Counted from the first letter of the stretch, positions 46,458-55,559 are shown. The stretch is DNA of 64,000 nucleotides from Sulfitobacter sp. EhC04 (GCF_001650875.1 NZ_LXYI01000089.1:186001-250000); one strand, 5' to 3'. Notes: a model not told the origin generated them from the letters alone. Made by a program: numbers and translations.

Positions 46458-47423
46458 TTAAATCTTGAAGGTTACGAGTTTGCGCAGCGCCAGGAAGTTG
46501 GCCACCACAAGGGCGACGATGGTTATCGCGATGGGTTGGTACATCGGGTCGTCACTGATTGCGCCGTAGTAATCCGGTGCCGTGTAGGAGGTGATGCAAT
46601 AGATCAGCACTGGCAGCGCCGAGAGCACATAGGCTGACATGCGCCCCTCGGAGGAAATCGCCTTGACCCGCCGTCGCATCACGATGCGGTCGCGGACAAC
46701 CTTGGCGAGCGTGCCCAGCATATCAGCCAGATTGCCACCCGTGCCGTGCTGGATACGGATCGAAACGGCCAGATATTCGACATCCTCCTGGCCCACGCGA
46801 TCTGCGAGATCGGTGAAAGCATCGGTCAGGTAGTCGCCGTGGCTGACCTGCTCGGCCAACTGGCGGAACTCGGCACCGATCGGGTCGGGCATGGTCCGAC
46901 CGACGTTTGCGATGGTGGCACTGACCGGATGGCCAATCCGCAACCCACGCATCATCAGGTCAAGCGCATCGGGCAATTGGTGGGTCAGGGCGTCGACCCG
47001 TTTCGCATGGCGCTTTTGCAGAAAGGACCGCACCATGAATACGGATGCGATGACCCCTGCGGGGTATGCCACAACTGCGCTCAACCGTAATGACAGCGCA
47101 ATGCCAAAGCCCAGGGCCAGCACCGCGATTGCGACCAGGATAAGGGGTTCCTTGCCTTCGAGCCCCGCGCGGCGCACCAGAAGGGCCGGATCACCGATCA
47201 GCGGAATGGACCGGCCGGTGGGCCGCTGGTTCTGTTTGCGAACCATCGCTTCGGCGATGCCATGGCCCGTTTTGGGGCGCATTTTCTTCAGCCGCTTTGC
47301 CGCTGTCCGCTCCTGTGCGTTTTCCGGGGCAAAGATCATCCGGAACGCAAGGATCGCGAGCAGCAGAATGCCTGCAGCCGCCAGATACCAGATCAGCGTC
47401 AGTGAGCTTTCAATTGGCATCAC
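46458..47423 (-). CDS. tadB: Tad pilus assembly inner-membrane protein TadB
   Basis: 321 residues, F-domain protein with LPDALDLMMRGLRIGHPVSA and IRIQHGTGGNLADMLGTLAK, flanked by membrane spans; N-terminal anchor LIWYLAAAGILLLAILAFRM. Its ATG overlaps the tadA stop as ATGA (47420-47423). Confidence 0.93.
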   Translation of the reverse strand: MMPIESSLTLIWYLAAAGILLLAILAFRMIFAPENAQERTAAKRLKKMRPKTGHGIAEAMVRKQNQRPTGRSIPLIGDPALLVRRAGLEGKEPLILVAIAVLALGFGIALSLRLSAVVAYPAGVIASVFMVRSFLQKRHAKRVDALTHQLPDALDLMMRGLRIGHPVSATIANVGRTMPDPIGAEFRQLAEQVSHGDYLTDAFTDLADRVGQEDVEYLAVSIRIQHGTGGNLADMLGTLAKVVRDRIVMRRRVKAISSEGRMSAYVLSALPVLIYCITSYTAPDYYGAISDDPMYQPIAITIVALVVANFLALRKLVTFKI

Positions 47424-48820
47424 GCCACCTCGTCCATCATCGAAAAGGCATCTGTCGCCAGTTTGACACCGGAAGACATCAACGCCTCAAAGCAACGGGG
47501 CCGCACACCGGTCGCCATCATCCGTCCTTTCACGTTGCCGTCGTCACCGACACCCATCTTCTTGAAAACGAAGATGTCCTGCATCATCACGGTGTCCCCT
47601 TCGAGGCCCACAATCTCGGAGATGCTGGTAACCTTGCGGCGCCCGTCCGACAGTCGATTGAGTTGCAGGACCAGTTGCAGGCCGGCTGCGACCTGCGAGC
47701 GGACCGCCTGCATCGGAAAGTCGCCGCCGACCATGGTGACCATCTGTTCCAACCGGCTGATCGCGTCGCGGGCCGTGTTGGCGTGGATCGTGGTCATCGA
47801 CCCGTCGTGGCCGGTGTTCATCGCCTGCAACATGTCAAAGGCTTCGTTGCCGCGCACTTCGCCCACCATGATCCGGTCCGGGCGCATCCGCAGCGCGTTG
47901 ATCAGCAGATCGCGCTGGGTGATGCGGCCCGTGCCTTCGGCGTTTGCGGGGCGGGTTTCAAGGCGGACGACATGTTCTTGTTGCAACTGCAGTTCGGCGG
48001 CGTCTTCGATGGTGACCATCCGGTGGCGCGGGTCGATGAACGCGGACAATGCGTTCAGCATTGTCGTCTTGCCCGATCCGGTGCCGCCCGAGATCAGGAT
48101 GTTCATGCGGCCCTTCACGGCGGCCTCAAGAAAAAGGGCAGCGGGTTTGGACAGCGCGCCATGTTCCAGCAGCTTTTCCATGTGCAGCGGCGTGCGGGAG
48201 AACTTGCGGATCGACAGGCTCGGCCCGTCAATGGCGCAGGGTCGGATGATCGCGTTCACGCGGCTGCCGTCCTCAAGCCGGGCATCGACCCAGGGTTGGC
48301 TTTCGTCGATGCGGCGGCCCACGCTTGATACGATCTTGTCGATGATCCGCAGCAGATGGCGCTCGTCACGGAAATGCACATCCGTCCGTTCCAGCAGGCC
48401 GCGCCGTTCGACAAAAACCTTGTCGGTGCCGTTGACCAGAATATCGCTGATCGTGGGGTCCGCCAGCAGCGGCTCCAGGGGGCCAAGGCCCAGCACTTCG
48501 TCCAGCAGCTCATCCATCAGTGCCTGGAAGGCGGCGGATGGCATCTGATGGCCTCTGTCCTGCAGGTACTGCGCGGAAAGCCCGGCGATTTCGTGGCGCA
48601 GATCGGTCTTGCTGACCTTGTCCAGCACGGTCAGGTTCAATTGTTCGAGCAAAAGCGTGTGAAGCTCAGTTTTCAAACCATTGTTCGGACCTGCATTTGG
48701 TCTTGCGGTGGGTCGTTTCTCTGGCTCGGGACGCGGCTGGGCCGGTGCAGAGGCCGCTGGTGCGACGGAGGATGGTGTTGCCTTGGCGGGCCTGGATGTG
48801 GCGTTGAAAGATTTGAACAT
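47420..48820 (-). CDS. tadA: Tad pilus ATPase TadA/CpaF
   Basis: 466 residues from ATG 48820 (MFKSFNATSRPAKATPSS), preceded by AAGGAT; the longer frame opens at 48847 but overlaps cpaE. A Pro/Ala-rich N-terminus of about 45 residues, an N-terminal domain with VSKTDLRHEIAGL, then the type II/IV secretion ATPase core: Walker A ISGGTGSGKTTMLNAL, RMVTIEDAAELQL, MRPDRIMVGEVRGNEAFDML and the His box MNTGHDGSMTTIHANTARDA. It powers Flp pilus assembly. Confidence 0.95.
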   Translation of the reverse strand: MFKSFNATSRPAKATPSSVAPAASAPAQPRPEPEKRPTARPNAGPNNGLKTELHTLLLEQLNLTVLDKVSKTDLRHEIAGLSAQYLQDRGHQMPSAAFQALMDELLDEVLGLGPLEPLLADPTISDILVNGTDKVFVERRGLLERTDVHFRDERHLLRIIDKIVSSVGRRIDESQPWVDARLEDGSRVNAIIRPCAIDGPSLSIRKFSRTPLHMEKLLEHGALSKPAALFLEAAVKGRMNILISGGTGSGKTTMLNALSAFIDPRHRMVTIEDAAELQLQQEHVVRLETRPANAEGTGRITQRDLLINALRMRPDRIMVGEVRGNEAFDMLQAMNTGHDGSMTTIHANTARDAISRLEQMVTMVGGDFPMQAVRSQVAAGLQLVLQLNRLSDGRRKVTSISEIVGLEGDTVMMQDIFVFKKMGVGDDGNVKGRMMATGVRPRCFEALMSSGVKLATDAFSMMDEVA

Positions 48821-48824
48821 CTGC

Positions 48825-50105
48825 TTATCCTTTCCGTGTGGCCGCAAAGAGCGTTTTGTGCAGGCTTGCCATCGCTTTGGCCGGTGCGGAACGTTTGGCG
48901 CTGGTGATCAGGGGCGTGCCCAGATCAATGGCGCGCTTCGCCGCGCGGGCATCGGTGGGTATCCAATGAAGCAGGGGGCGACCGATCAACTGCGCCGCTT
49001 CCTTGTGAGCTTCGGAGGCGACCAGCGGTTTCTTTTCGAGGTTCATGATAACCTTGATTGGCAGGGTCATGTGTTCTTCCGCGATCAGGTTGATCAGCCG
49101 ACGGGTCCGCTTGACCGAGGGCAGAGACATGTCCCCCACCACCAGGATGCGGGAGGCGTTGGCCAGAACCGGGTCCATCCAGTCGACAATGGTTTGCGGC
49201 ATGTCGATGATAACGTGATCGTAACGGGTCTTGAGCGCGCTCATCAGGGTGATCATGTCTTCAGGCGAAATTGCCGAAAGCGGGGCAAAGACATCGGGCG
49301 CGGTCAGTACATCCATCCCGCTTGCGTGTCGCACCATCGCCTTGTCCAGAAACGCGGTGTCGGGCGCGGTATTGCCCCTGATAAATCGGGTCGCTTCTTC
49401 GGAATCGGGCAGGTCCAGCATCAGGGCAATGGCACCATTTTGAATGTCCAGATCAACCAGTGCGGTCTTGCCCGCTTCGCTGCCCCTGGCGAGGGCAGCG
49501 GCGAGGTTGACCGCGATGGTCGATGCACCCGCACCCCCGCGCGCCCGCAACATGACGGTCACGTCACCGTGACCCTTCGCGATCATCTGGGGGGCTGCTT
49601 CGGGTGCATCCGGGGCGGCAACATCCGGCGCGATCGCCGGCGTCTCGGGCGCGGGGGCCGCAACTTGTGGCTCTGGGTCGGCTGATTGTTCGGGCTGCTT
49701 CAGTTTCATGACCAGCAGATCCTGCACACCGCTGTTTTTCAGCGCCCGCCGGGTATCCTCAGCCAATGTGCGGGTGGACACGGCGATGAACTGCGGAACC
49801 GTCAGGATGTCCTCTATTTCTGTCAGCGCGGCAATATCGGCCTCTGGGTCGTCGCTGACCTCAAATGCGATGATGTCGATCTTGCCCAGATCCATTTCAC
49901 CAGACGAAAGCACGGCAGCCAGCGCGCCATGCACAATTGTTCCGTCCACGCTTGGGTCCTGTCCCATTTCATCGCTCAGGTTCTGGCCCAGCTCAGGTGT
50001 CTGAACCGCGATGATGACCTTCGTACGATGCGCACGTCCCAGTTCGTTCTGGTCCGCGACGGCGGCAGCAACCTGTCGTTCGATGTCATGATGGGCGATT
50101 GTCAT
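48825..50105 (-). CDS. cpaE: Pilus assembly ATPase CpaE/TadZ
   Basis: 426 residues. An N-terminal receiver-like region (about 1-150; VIIAVQTPELGQNL, KIDIIAFEV) is joined through a Pro/Ala-rich linker to a ParA/MinD-like ATPase: VMLRARGGAGASTIAVNLAA (deviant Walker A in which the signature first Lys is Arg), ALVDLDIQNGAIALMLDL, HVIIDMPQTIVDWMDPVL. CpaE/TadZ marks the polar site of pilus assembly. It ends 4 nt before tadA. Confidence 0.92.
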   Translation of the reverse strand: MTIAHHDIERQVAAAVADQNELGRAHRTKVIIAVQTPELGQNLSDEMGQDPSVDGTIVHGALAAVLSSGEMDLGKIDIIAFEVSDDPEADIAALTEIEDILTVPQFIAVSTRTLAEDTRRALKNSGVQDLLVMKLKQPEQSADPEPQVAAPAPETPAIAPDVAAPDAPEAAPQMIAKGHGDVTVMLRARGGAGASTIAVNLAAALARGSEAGKTALVDLDIQNGAIALMLDLPDSEEATRFIRGNTAPDTAFLDKAMVRHASGMDVLTAPDVFAPLSAISPEDMITLMSALKTRYDHVIIDMPQTIVDWMDPVLANASRILVVGDMSLPSVKRTRRLINLIAEEHMTLPIKVIMNLEKKPLVASEAHKEAAQLIGRPLLHWIPTDARAAKRAIDLGTPLITSAKRSAPAKAMASLHKTLFAATRKG

Positions 50106-50115
50106 GGGTGACTTC

Positions 50116-50742
50116 CTAGTTGATGGATTCTGCGGGCAGCGATGCGCTCATAGCGGGAAAGGTGAACCCTTCGCCCAGCGTGCTGCCGCTTGAATTGCTG
50201 GCGAAATCCGCCAGCGCACCGAGGGGTGAAATGAAATCGAACCGAAGCGAGGCGAGTTCGACGGTGACGACCGGCATATAGGCGGCTGCGACGCGGTTCA
50301 GGCTGCGATCAAAGGTATAGCTGAAGCGCAGGTTCTCGGGCCTGGCGGTATTGGGCAGCAGCGGTCTGACCCGGTTCCAGATCAGCGAGGCGGTCGGATT
50401 GTCCAGCGAGCCATTGCAGGAAATGGTGCTGACGTTCCGGCACAGTCCGGCGCGGGCGTTGCAGGACGTCCCGTTGGGCAGGTCCAGCGATACGACGCCG
50501 ATCAGCCCGCGCTGATTGACCCGTGGCACATTCGGGCAGGCTGGCGCGTGCACAACGGCCATTCGCACCGCTTTCTCTGTCGCCTTTTCCGCCATCACAT
50601 TGGAAAACCCCAGACGGGCAAAGTCGATCAATGCAAAAATCATGAAGAGGAAGATGCTCAGCACCACGGCGAATTCGACCAGTGTCGCGCCGTCCTCTTC
50701 GCGGGCGAACCGGGGCAGGCATATCTGGGGGAATAGTCTCAC
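50116..50742 (-). CDS. tadE: TadE-like minor pseudopilin
   Basis: 208 residues from GTG 50742, which overlaps the preceding stop as GTGA; the longer open frame reads antisense-like sequence through the upstream gene and was not used. The N-terminus has the prepilin motif FAREEDGATLVEFAVVLSIF followed by a single hydrophobic segment; the rest is an extracytoplasmic domain with four cysteines (HAPACPNV, SCNARAGLCRNVSTISC). Likely processed by the prepilin peptidase. Confidence 0.85.
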   Translation of the reverse strand: MRLFPQICLPRFAREEDGATLVEFAVVLSIFLFMIFALIDFARLGFSNVMAEKATEKAVRMAVVHAPACPNVPRVNQRGLIGVVSLDLPNGTSCNARAGLCRNVSTISCNGSLDNPTASLIWNRVRPLLPNTARPENLRFSYTFDRSLNRVAAAYMPVVTVELASLRFDFISPLGALADFASNSSGSTLGEGFTFPAMSASLPAESIN

Positions 50743-51224
50743 AGGCCCAGAATCCTTGTGCTGTCGGTGACCTGTGCATCGACGGATTTCGCGGTGATAC
50801 CTGCCAGTTTGAACAGCGACGCGAAGGGCACGCCGATCTGCAGGCTGGCGCTGACTGTGGCCACGCCGGTGACCCCGCCGCGAAAGCCGGAATCCTGACA
50901 GTCCAGCGTGGCGGTGACGCCGCTGATCGAAACAGCGCGTGGAAACATGCCTTCGCCCGATTGGCTGGTGCGCACGATTTCTGTCAGCTTGTCGTCCCAG
51001 ACGCTGATCGAGCCGCCATTCAGGCACACGTCATGGTCCACAACCCTGCTGAGGTAGCGGGTTGCGTCGCGCACGCCGGTGATCGTGGTCTGATAGGACC
51101 AGTAAGTGCGCGTGCCCTCGACACAGAGGCCGACGAACAGGAACAAAGTGGGCAGGAGCATTGCAAATTCGACCAGCGCGGCCCCGTTTTCATCACGCAA
51201 GAAGTTGAGGGGCATGCGGATCAT
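50739..51224 (-). CDS. TadE/TadF-like minor pseudopilin
   Basis: 161 residues with prepilin-like N-terminus LRDENGAALVEFAMLLPTLF and one hydrophobic segment, then an extracytoplasmic domain with two cysteines (HDVCLNGG and LDCQDSG). Overlaps tadG by 4 nt (ATGA at 51221-51224) and the next TadE-like gene by 4 nt, so the three are coupled. Confidence 0.85.
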   Translation of the reverse strand: MIRMPLNFLRDENGAALVEFAMLLPTLFLFVGLCVEGTRTYWSYQTTITGVRDATRYLSRVVDHDVCLNGGSISVWDDKLTEIVRTSQSGEGMFPRAVSISGVTATLDCQDSGFRGGVTGVATVSASLQIGVPFASLFKLAGITAKSVDAQVTDSTRILGL

Positions 51225-52681
51225 TCCACCAACCTCACCACGTCAACCACTTCGGTATCCAGGTTTCCGCCGCCGCAATTCCCGCCAAGGCAGGCGGTAA
51301 TCTCGACGTTGAGCAATCCGTTCTCGGCAGGACCGAGGGTGAAGACCTCAAAGAATTGCTGCACCGGCGGCACGGTGACGGCGGCGTCCAGTTCCGCCGA
51401 CAGGCAGTCAATGCCTGCCACAACCATCAAGCGGCGCTTTACGTCTTTGTTTGCCTGCGGGGCGCACATGCCGGGTTCGGACACCACGCCGCCCAACAGG
51501 CCACCAACGGCACCAAGCAGGGGCGTGCCTTCCAGTTCGATGGCGGCTTCGATTTCGGCCTGATAGAATTCAAAGCGCGTTTGCGCCTCCGGATGGGGAT
51601 CTTCGCCGTCGTAATGCGCTTCGATATAGGCGGAGCGCCCGGCATCCCACACGCCATTTCCCTGGATTGAACACCCGCCTGTGGCAAGGCAATCGTCGGT
51701 TGGCAGGCCAATGTCCGCATTGCCAAGACCAAGCAGGTTGCCCACCGGCAGGCAGAGCCCGGTTGCGTTCAGCAGGCCGGTCAGCACATTGGGCGCGGCG
51801 CTGAAGTCGGGGTTGTTCTGGAAACCCGAAGCGATCCCGCTGAACTTGTCGAACCTTGTGTTGATTGCGTTGGCCAGGTCGTTGGCAGACACATCTGCGG
51901 TGATATGCAGCCCGCCGCCACCGGCACAGGCGGTTTCAGGCTGGCGTGAAGCCAGTAGGCAAGCGGCAAGGGACCTACCCAGCAGACCGGCGCAGATCTC
52001 CAACCCGTCGAGGGAGTCGGTCAATGTATGCACCGCTCTGAGTTGGCCAGGGATCAGTCGACTGACGTTTACGTCCAGTTTGACCTCCAGTGTCTTGCCA
52101 ATGTTGGAGGCTGCGTCGAAGTCGACGGCGGGCAGGCACATGGCGACAGGGGCCACGTTGCAGGCCTCAAGCGAAAATCCCGCGACGCTGCTGGCGTTCA
52201 CGTTGCTGTCGGGCGTGGTCTCTCCGGTGAGGGAACTGAAGGCGGCTGCGACAGCGGCCCTGACATCTCGGTCGCGGATGCGGGCCTCGACAAAGCGGGC
52301 GGCATAGCTGTTGGTTGTTTCAAGCGCGGCAGAGCGCTGGAATTTGCCGTCTGTGCCGGGCTTGTAGAACACAAGTGTCACATCATTTGCGAAATCCAGT
52401 GTGCGCGCGCCGTCGCCAAAGGTCTGCGAATCCGTGATCAGGCCGGAAGCGGCTGAAGTGGCGCGGGCTATCGAATCCGATTTTCCATCAAGTTCGGCGG
52501 CCGCGGCAAGGCTAACGCTGTCTGCATAAGACTGCAGTTCAGACTGGGTGGCCGCCATGCGGCCCGTGTCAAAGATCAGGCCAAAGAAGCCGAGAATCAT
52601 GACGACGCAAACGGCCCAAAGCAAAAGGACGCCCCCGTGCTCGTTCTTGCGAAAGCGTTCGAGTGTCGCAGCCAGAGTCAT
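51221..52681 (-). CDS. tadG: TadG-like pilus assembly protein
   Basis: 486 residues. N-terminus FRKNEHGGVLLLWAVCVVMI with a membrane span, then VFDTGRMAATQSELQSYADS-type sequence (here IFDTGRMAATQSELQ and ALAAAAELDG-like) typical of Tad/TadG proteins, followed by a large periplasmic domain with many cysteines (CNVAPVAMCLPA, LEICAGLLGRSLAACLLA, NADIGLPTDDCLATGGC). The Glu5 of a cleavable prepilin is absent. Located between flp and the TadE-like genes. Confidence 0.85.
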   Translation of the reverse strand: MTLAATLERFRKNEHGGVLLLWAVCVVMILGFFGLIFDTGRMAATQSELQSYADSVSLAAAAELDGKSDSIARATSAASGLITDSQTFGDGARTLDFANDVTLVFYKPGTDGKFQRSAALETTNSYAARFVEARIRDRDVRAAVAAAFSSLTGETTPDSNVNASSVAGFSLEACNVAPVAMCLPAVDFDAASNIGKTLEVKLDVNVSRLIPGQLRAVHTLTDSLDGLEICAGLLGRSLAACLLASRQPETACAGGGGLHITADVSANDLANAINTRFDKFSGIASGFQNNPDFSAAPNVLTGLLNATGLCLPVGNLLGLGNADIGLPTDDCLATGGCSIQGNGVWDAGRSAYIEAHYDGEDPHPEAQTRFEFYQAEIEAAIELEGTPLLGAVGGLLGGVVSEPGMCAPQANKDVKRRLMVVAGIDCLSAELDAAVTVPPVQQFFEVFTLGPAENGLLNVEITACLGGNCGGGNLDTEVVDVVRLVE

Positions 52682-52732
52682 TGGGAGGCACCTTCGTTAA
52701 ATCGTTAAACATTCCTTGCGGAAGGGGGAGTC

Positions 52733-52769
52733 GCGCCAATCCTGGGCCGAAACCGGCAGTGATTGGCGC
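52733..52769 (-). terminator. Inverted repeat between flp and tadG
   Basis: GCGCCAATC (52733-52741) and GATTGGCGC (52761-52769) form a 9-bp stem with a 19-nt loop, itself partly paired (GGCCGAAACCGGC). It lies 31 nt after flp and may limit read-through from the abundant pilin into tadG. Confidence 0.6.
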
Positions 52770-52800
52770 GCCTCAACAGTGAGGTCAGATGGGAAACGTA

Positions 52801-52998
52801 TTATGGGGATTCAGGCGCCGTCTGGTTCACGGCATCCTTGGCGTCGCTGAACTTGGTGTTCACGTCGCCACCCAGGGTCAGCAGGGCACCAGCACCGACG
52901 CTGACGGCAATGCCCAGTGCGATACCGTACTCAACAAGGGTCGCACCCTCGTCACAGCTTTGTAGCCGGGCGATCAGTTTCTTCAGGGTATTCGTCAT
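52801..52998 (-). CDS. flp: Flp/Fap-type pilin
   Basis: 65-residue type IVb prepilin, the major pilus subunit. An 18-residue basic leader (MTNTLKKLIARLQSCDEG) is followed by ATLVEYGIALGIAVSVG: cleavage after Gly18 places Glu at +5 and Tyr at +6, the Flp signature. The mature pilin is 47 residues. The leader contains a cysteine, uncommon there. Two tandem 10-mers AAAGTGGCCG lie just upstream at 53015-53034. Confidence 0.95.
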   Translation of the reverse strand: MTNTLKKLIARLQSCDEGATLVEYGIALGIAVSVGAGALLTLGGDVNTKFSDAKDAVNQTAPESP

Positions 52999-53321
52999 CT
53001 ACTTGGTTCCTTTAAAAGTGGCCGAAAGTGGCCGAAATCATTATGGCCCGCGGTCCGGTTGGGCCGTCGATGAAAGGAAATTTACCCAAGCTTATTGGTT
53101 AACACATCGTTCAGGGCGATGAGTGTTCAAGGCCATTTCGGGGCTGTTCGGCCCAGAATGCGGTGATTTCGCGTTCCAATAGGGGCCTGCGATGCAAGGA
53201 AGTCACGATACTATATAGGCAGCAGAATTGTCGGCTTTTACGGGGTTGTGTTCCCAATTTTCGCCACATTTGGATGGTCGGTGGGGCCAACACCCCGACA
53301 ACCGTCAGGACGGGGGTACAC
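52999..53321. other. flp-luxR divergent regulatory region
   Basis: 323 nt between divergent flp and the LuxR-type gene. It contains a perfect tandem 10-mer AAAGTGGCCG (53015-53024 and 53025-53034) and a GGCCC...GGGCC inverted motif near 53045-53065. The regulator frame stays open upstream to 53163 but shows no domain there. No other gene seen. Confidence 0.5.
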
Positions 53322-54188
53322 ATGCCGGAGACCGCAATGCACAGGTACAACGTCAAAGACCGAACCGATCTCGTTCCCTTTCACGGTGCGACGGATACGC
53401 AAATTCGGATTGCCTGCAGTTTCGGACTGCTCAACGATTGGCACGCAGCGATTTCAGGGAACGCGCCACTTGGGGATGTGATCGACGTTCTCACGCGCCT
53501 GCTTTCGGCCCGCAACATTTCTTTTTATCGTTTCAAGGACGACCGCGCCGTGCACATCGCGGCATCCGCGCGGCAGGGCGAGAGCTTTGGCCCGGAAAAG
53601 AGCGTGGGGACCCTGGCAAAATACCTGCGCGCCACCCGGAACGAAGCAATCGTGCCAGGTACGATCATGAAACTGAGCGAGCTCAGACAGGAGGCAAGCT
53701 TTGCCCAAAGCGATGCCGCCGACGAGTGGGATGCGTGCACGAAAATCATTGATGTTGCTCTTGTGGTTCTCGCAGACCGACCCGATCAACTCGACGTTTT
53801 CGAAATCATGTACGACAGGGCACCTGTCACCAGCCCCGAAGTACCGTCAACGCTTGTTATGATGGCACTGGCCGAAGCATGGTCCCTGCGGGCCCCTGGG
53901 CTGATTACCAGAATTATTCTGTCAAACCTCAGGAGCCGCGCACCGGCGGTACAGGCCGCGGCATCCAGTATCTTGAGCAGCAACAACCCTTGTGGTTTGA
54001 GCCGGGCGGAGCAGCGGGTCTGCCAGTTGCTGGTGACCGGACAAAAGGCAAAGGACATTGGTGAAACACTGCGCCTGTCGGTGCCCACGGTGCGGACACA
54101 TCTGCGCAACATATACTCCAAAACCCAGACCGGCGGTCAGGTGGAACTGATCGCGCTGGTGAACGATCCGCAGGGTCTGCTTGAATGA
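53322..54188 (+). CDS. LuxR-type transcriptional regulator
   Basis: 288 residues from ATG 53322 (MPETAMHRYNVKDRTDL), preceded by GGGGG; the open frame begins at 53163 and ATG 53274 is another option. The C-terminus is a LuxR/NarL helix-turn-helix: LSRAEQRVCQLLVTGQKAKD, IGETLRLSVPTVRTHLRNIY. The N-terminal ~200 residues match no sensor I recognise (no autoinducer or receiver motif). Overlap by ATGA with the prepilin peptidase and divergence from flp suggest it controls the pilus genes. Confidence 0.85.
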   Translation: MPETAMHRYNVKDRTDLVPFHGATDTQIRIACSFGLLNDWHAAISGNAPLGDVIDVLTRLLSARNISFYRFKDDRAVHIAASARQGESFGPEKSVGTLAKYLRATRNEAIVPGTIMKLSELRQEASFAQSDAADEWDACTKIIDVALVVLADRPDQLDVFEIMYDRAPVTSPEVPSTLVMMALAEAWSLRAPGLITRIILSNLRSRAPAVQAAASSILSSNNPCGLSRAEQRVCQLLVTGQKAKDIGETLRLSVPTVRTHLRNIYSKTQTGGQVELIALVNDPQGLLE

Positions 54189-54688
54189 CGGCGCTGGGGA
54201 ATATGGACGTGCCCGTTGCCTGGCTGGTGGCCCCGTTGCTGATTGCGGTGATCCTCTATGATCTGCGACTGATGCGGATTCCCAACGTTCTGGTAGGATT
54301 GTTCCTGATTGTTGCGGTCGTCAGCCTGCCGTTGACTGAACCCCTGTCTGAAATCCTGTGGCGCTTGCTGGCGGCGCTGGCTGTCTTCGGGGCGGGGTTG
54401 GCGCTGTTTGCCGCGCGGCTGATGGGCGGCGGCGACGTGAAACTGATGGCAGCTCTGACACTGCTGATCCCGACCGCGGCGCTGCCGGTCTTTGGACTGC
54501 TGTTTTCGGTTGGGATTGTACTGGGCGTGCTGGGGCTGATGGTCATGCGGCGGTTGGCGGACCCGAAGCGAACCCGCTGGCACAGCCTGCGTGACCACGG
54601 ACGGTTCCCCCTGGGGCTGAGCATCGGCATGGCCGGTCTGGCTTTTGCAACCTTCGGGGAAAAACTGACGCTGGCCTTCGGCGCCTGA
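54185..54688 (+). CDS. cpaA: Prepilin peptidase CpaA/TadV
   Basis: 167-residue membrane aspartic peptidase that cleaves Flp and TadE-type prepilins. The two catalytic aspartates are in AVILYDLRLMRIPN and LMGGGDVKLMAAL, as in type IV prepilin peptidases of the short TadV class (no N-methylation domain). Starts within the regulator stop (ATGA, 54185-54188). Confidence 0.92.
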   Translation: MTALGNMDVPVAWLVAPLLIAVILYDLRLMRIPNVLVGLFLIVAVVSLPLTEPLSEILWRLLAALAVFGAGLALFAARLMGGGDVKLMAALTLLIPTAALPVFGLLFSVGIVLGVLGLMVMRRLADPKRTRWHSLRDHGRFPLGLSIGMAGLAFATFGEKLTLAFGA

Positions 54689-54835
54689 ACGCCCCCAGAA
54701 CCCCGGACGCTGATGTAAGCTGCGATCGCTGATCTCCATCGCGAGGAGAATCAAAGAGAATGAAAGCGGCATCACGCGGAATTTTCGGCAAGTGTCGCCC
54801 TGGAAACGGGAATCATTGAGGTGTCCGTCGTCGCC

Positions 54836-55318
54836 TCAGTTTCCCTCAAAGTGCTTGATATCGCCCCCATCAAGGACCGGAGAGGCATCAAGGTCTTTGG
54901 CGTCCAGCATGGTCGCAACCCTCTCGAGGCTTGCCACAATCATGGCTTGCTCCCAATCTTCGAGTGCGGAAAACTTGCGCACGAAACGTTGTTGCAGGGG
55001 GTCGGGAGCGTCAATCAAGGTCTGCTTCCCCTTTGGTGTTAGGTGGATATTGGTCTGTCGACGGTCGTAGGTCGATTTCTCACGAAGCACCATGCCATCG
55101 CGCACCAACTTGTCCACGAGAGAAGTCACCGTTGCCTGACTAACCCGCGTGCGCTCCGAGATCGCCTTGGCGGTCGCCTGTCCTGTTTCTCCAATGATCT
55201 GCAGTACACGAAATTGGACGGGTGTGACCCCAGCGGATTGTTTGATTTCGCGACCGAAGATCTCTGTTGCGCGCAGAATGCGGCGCAGCGCAATAAGGCT
55301 CGTGTCGATACGGTCCAT
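54836..55318 (-). CDS. ectR: MarR-family regulator of ectoine synthesis (EctR-like)
   Basis: 160 residues from ATG 55318, with GGAGG 5-6 nt upstream. Winged-helix region VTPVQFRVLQIIGETGQATA, AISERTRVSQATVTSLVDKL, and wing REKSTYDRRQTNIHL mark a MarR protein. It is divergent from ectA, the position of EctR1 repressors of ectABC-ask operons. 147 nt of gene-free DNA separate its stop from the prepilin peptidase. Confidence 0.9.
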   Translation of the reverse strand: MDRIDTSLIALRRILRATEIFGREIKQSAGVTPVQFRVLQIIGETGQATAKAISERTRVSQATVTSLVDKLVRDGMVLREKSTYDRRQTNIHLTPKGKQTLIDAPDPLQQRFVRKFSALEDWEQAMIVASLERVATMLDAKDLDASPVLDGGDIKHFEGN

Positions 55319-55559
55319 CAAACCTCCAATACTTCAGTCAGCTAAGAATAGATGAAATTGCGCTTTTTGTGAAGCGCCACATGATGAGGTTATCAAAGAA
55401 TATCTGATAAGAAATAGTTAGTTATACAAATGGTTAGGTCGTGCCATGTCCCTTTAAAAGTAGCCATTATAGCCTTATATTTGAGGTTATATTTAGCTTG
55501 TTGAACTATTTTCTGCAGGGTGTTATTTAGCTTAGCTAAGCATCATAGGAGCAGAAAAA
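55319..55559. promoter_or_regulatory. ectR-ectA divergent control region
   Basis: 241 nt, markedly AT-rich. It holds direct repeats ATTTAGCTT at 55491-55499 and 55525-55533 (34-nt pitch), TTATATTT at 55475-55482 and 55487-55494, and a perfect palindrome CTTAGCTAAG at 55531-55540 just before the ectA ribosome-binding site TAGGAG. These are candidate EctR operators and promoter elements for osmotic control. Confidence 0.5.

Noticed and set aside
50742-51027. N-terminal extension of the TadE-like gene
   Set aside because: It reads through the upstream TadE/F-like gene in another frame, and GTG 50742 with GTGA overlap fits the operon.
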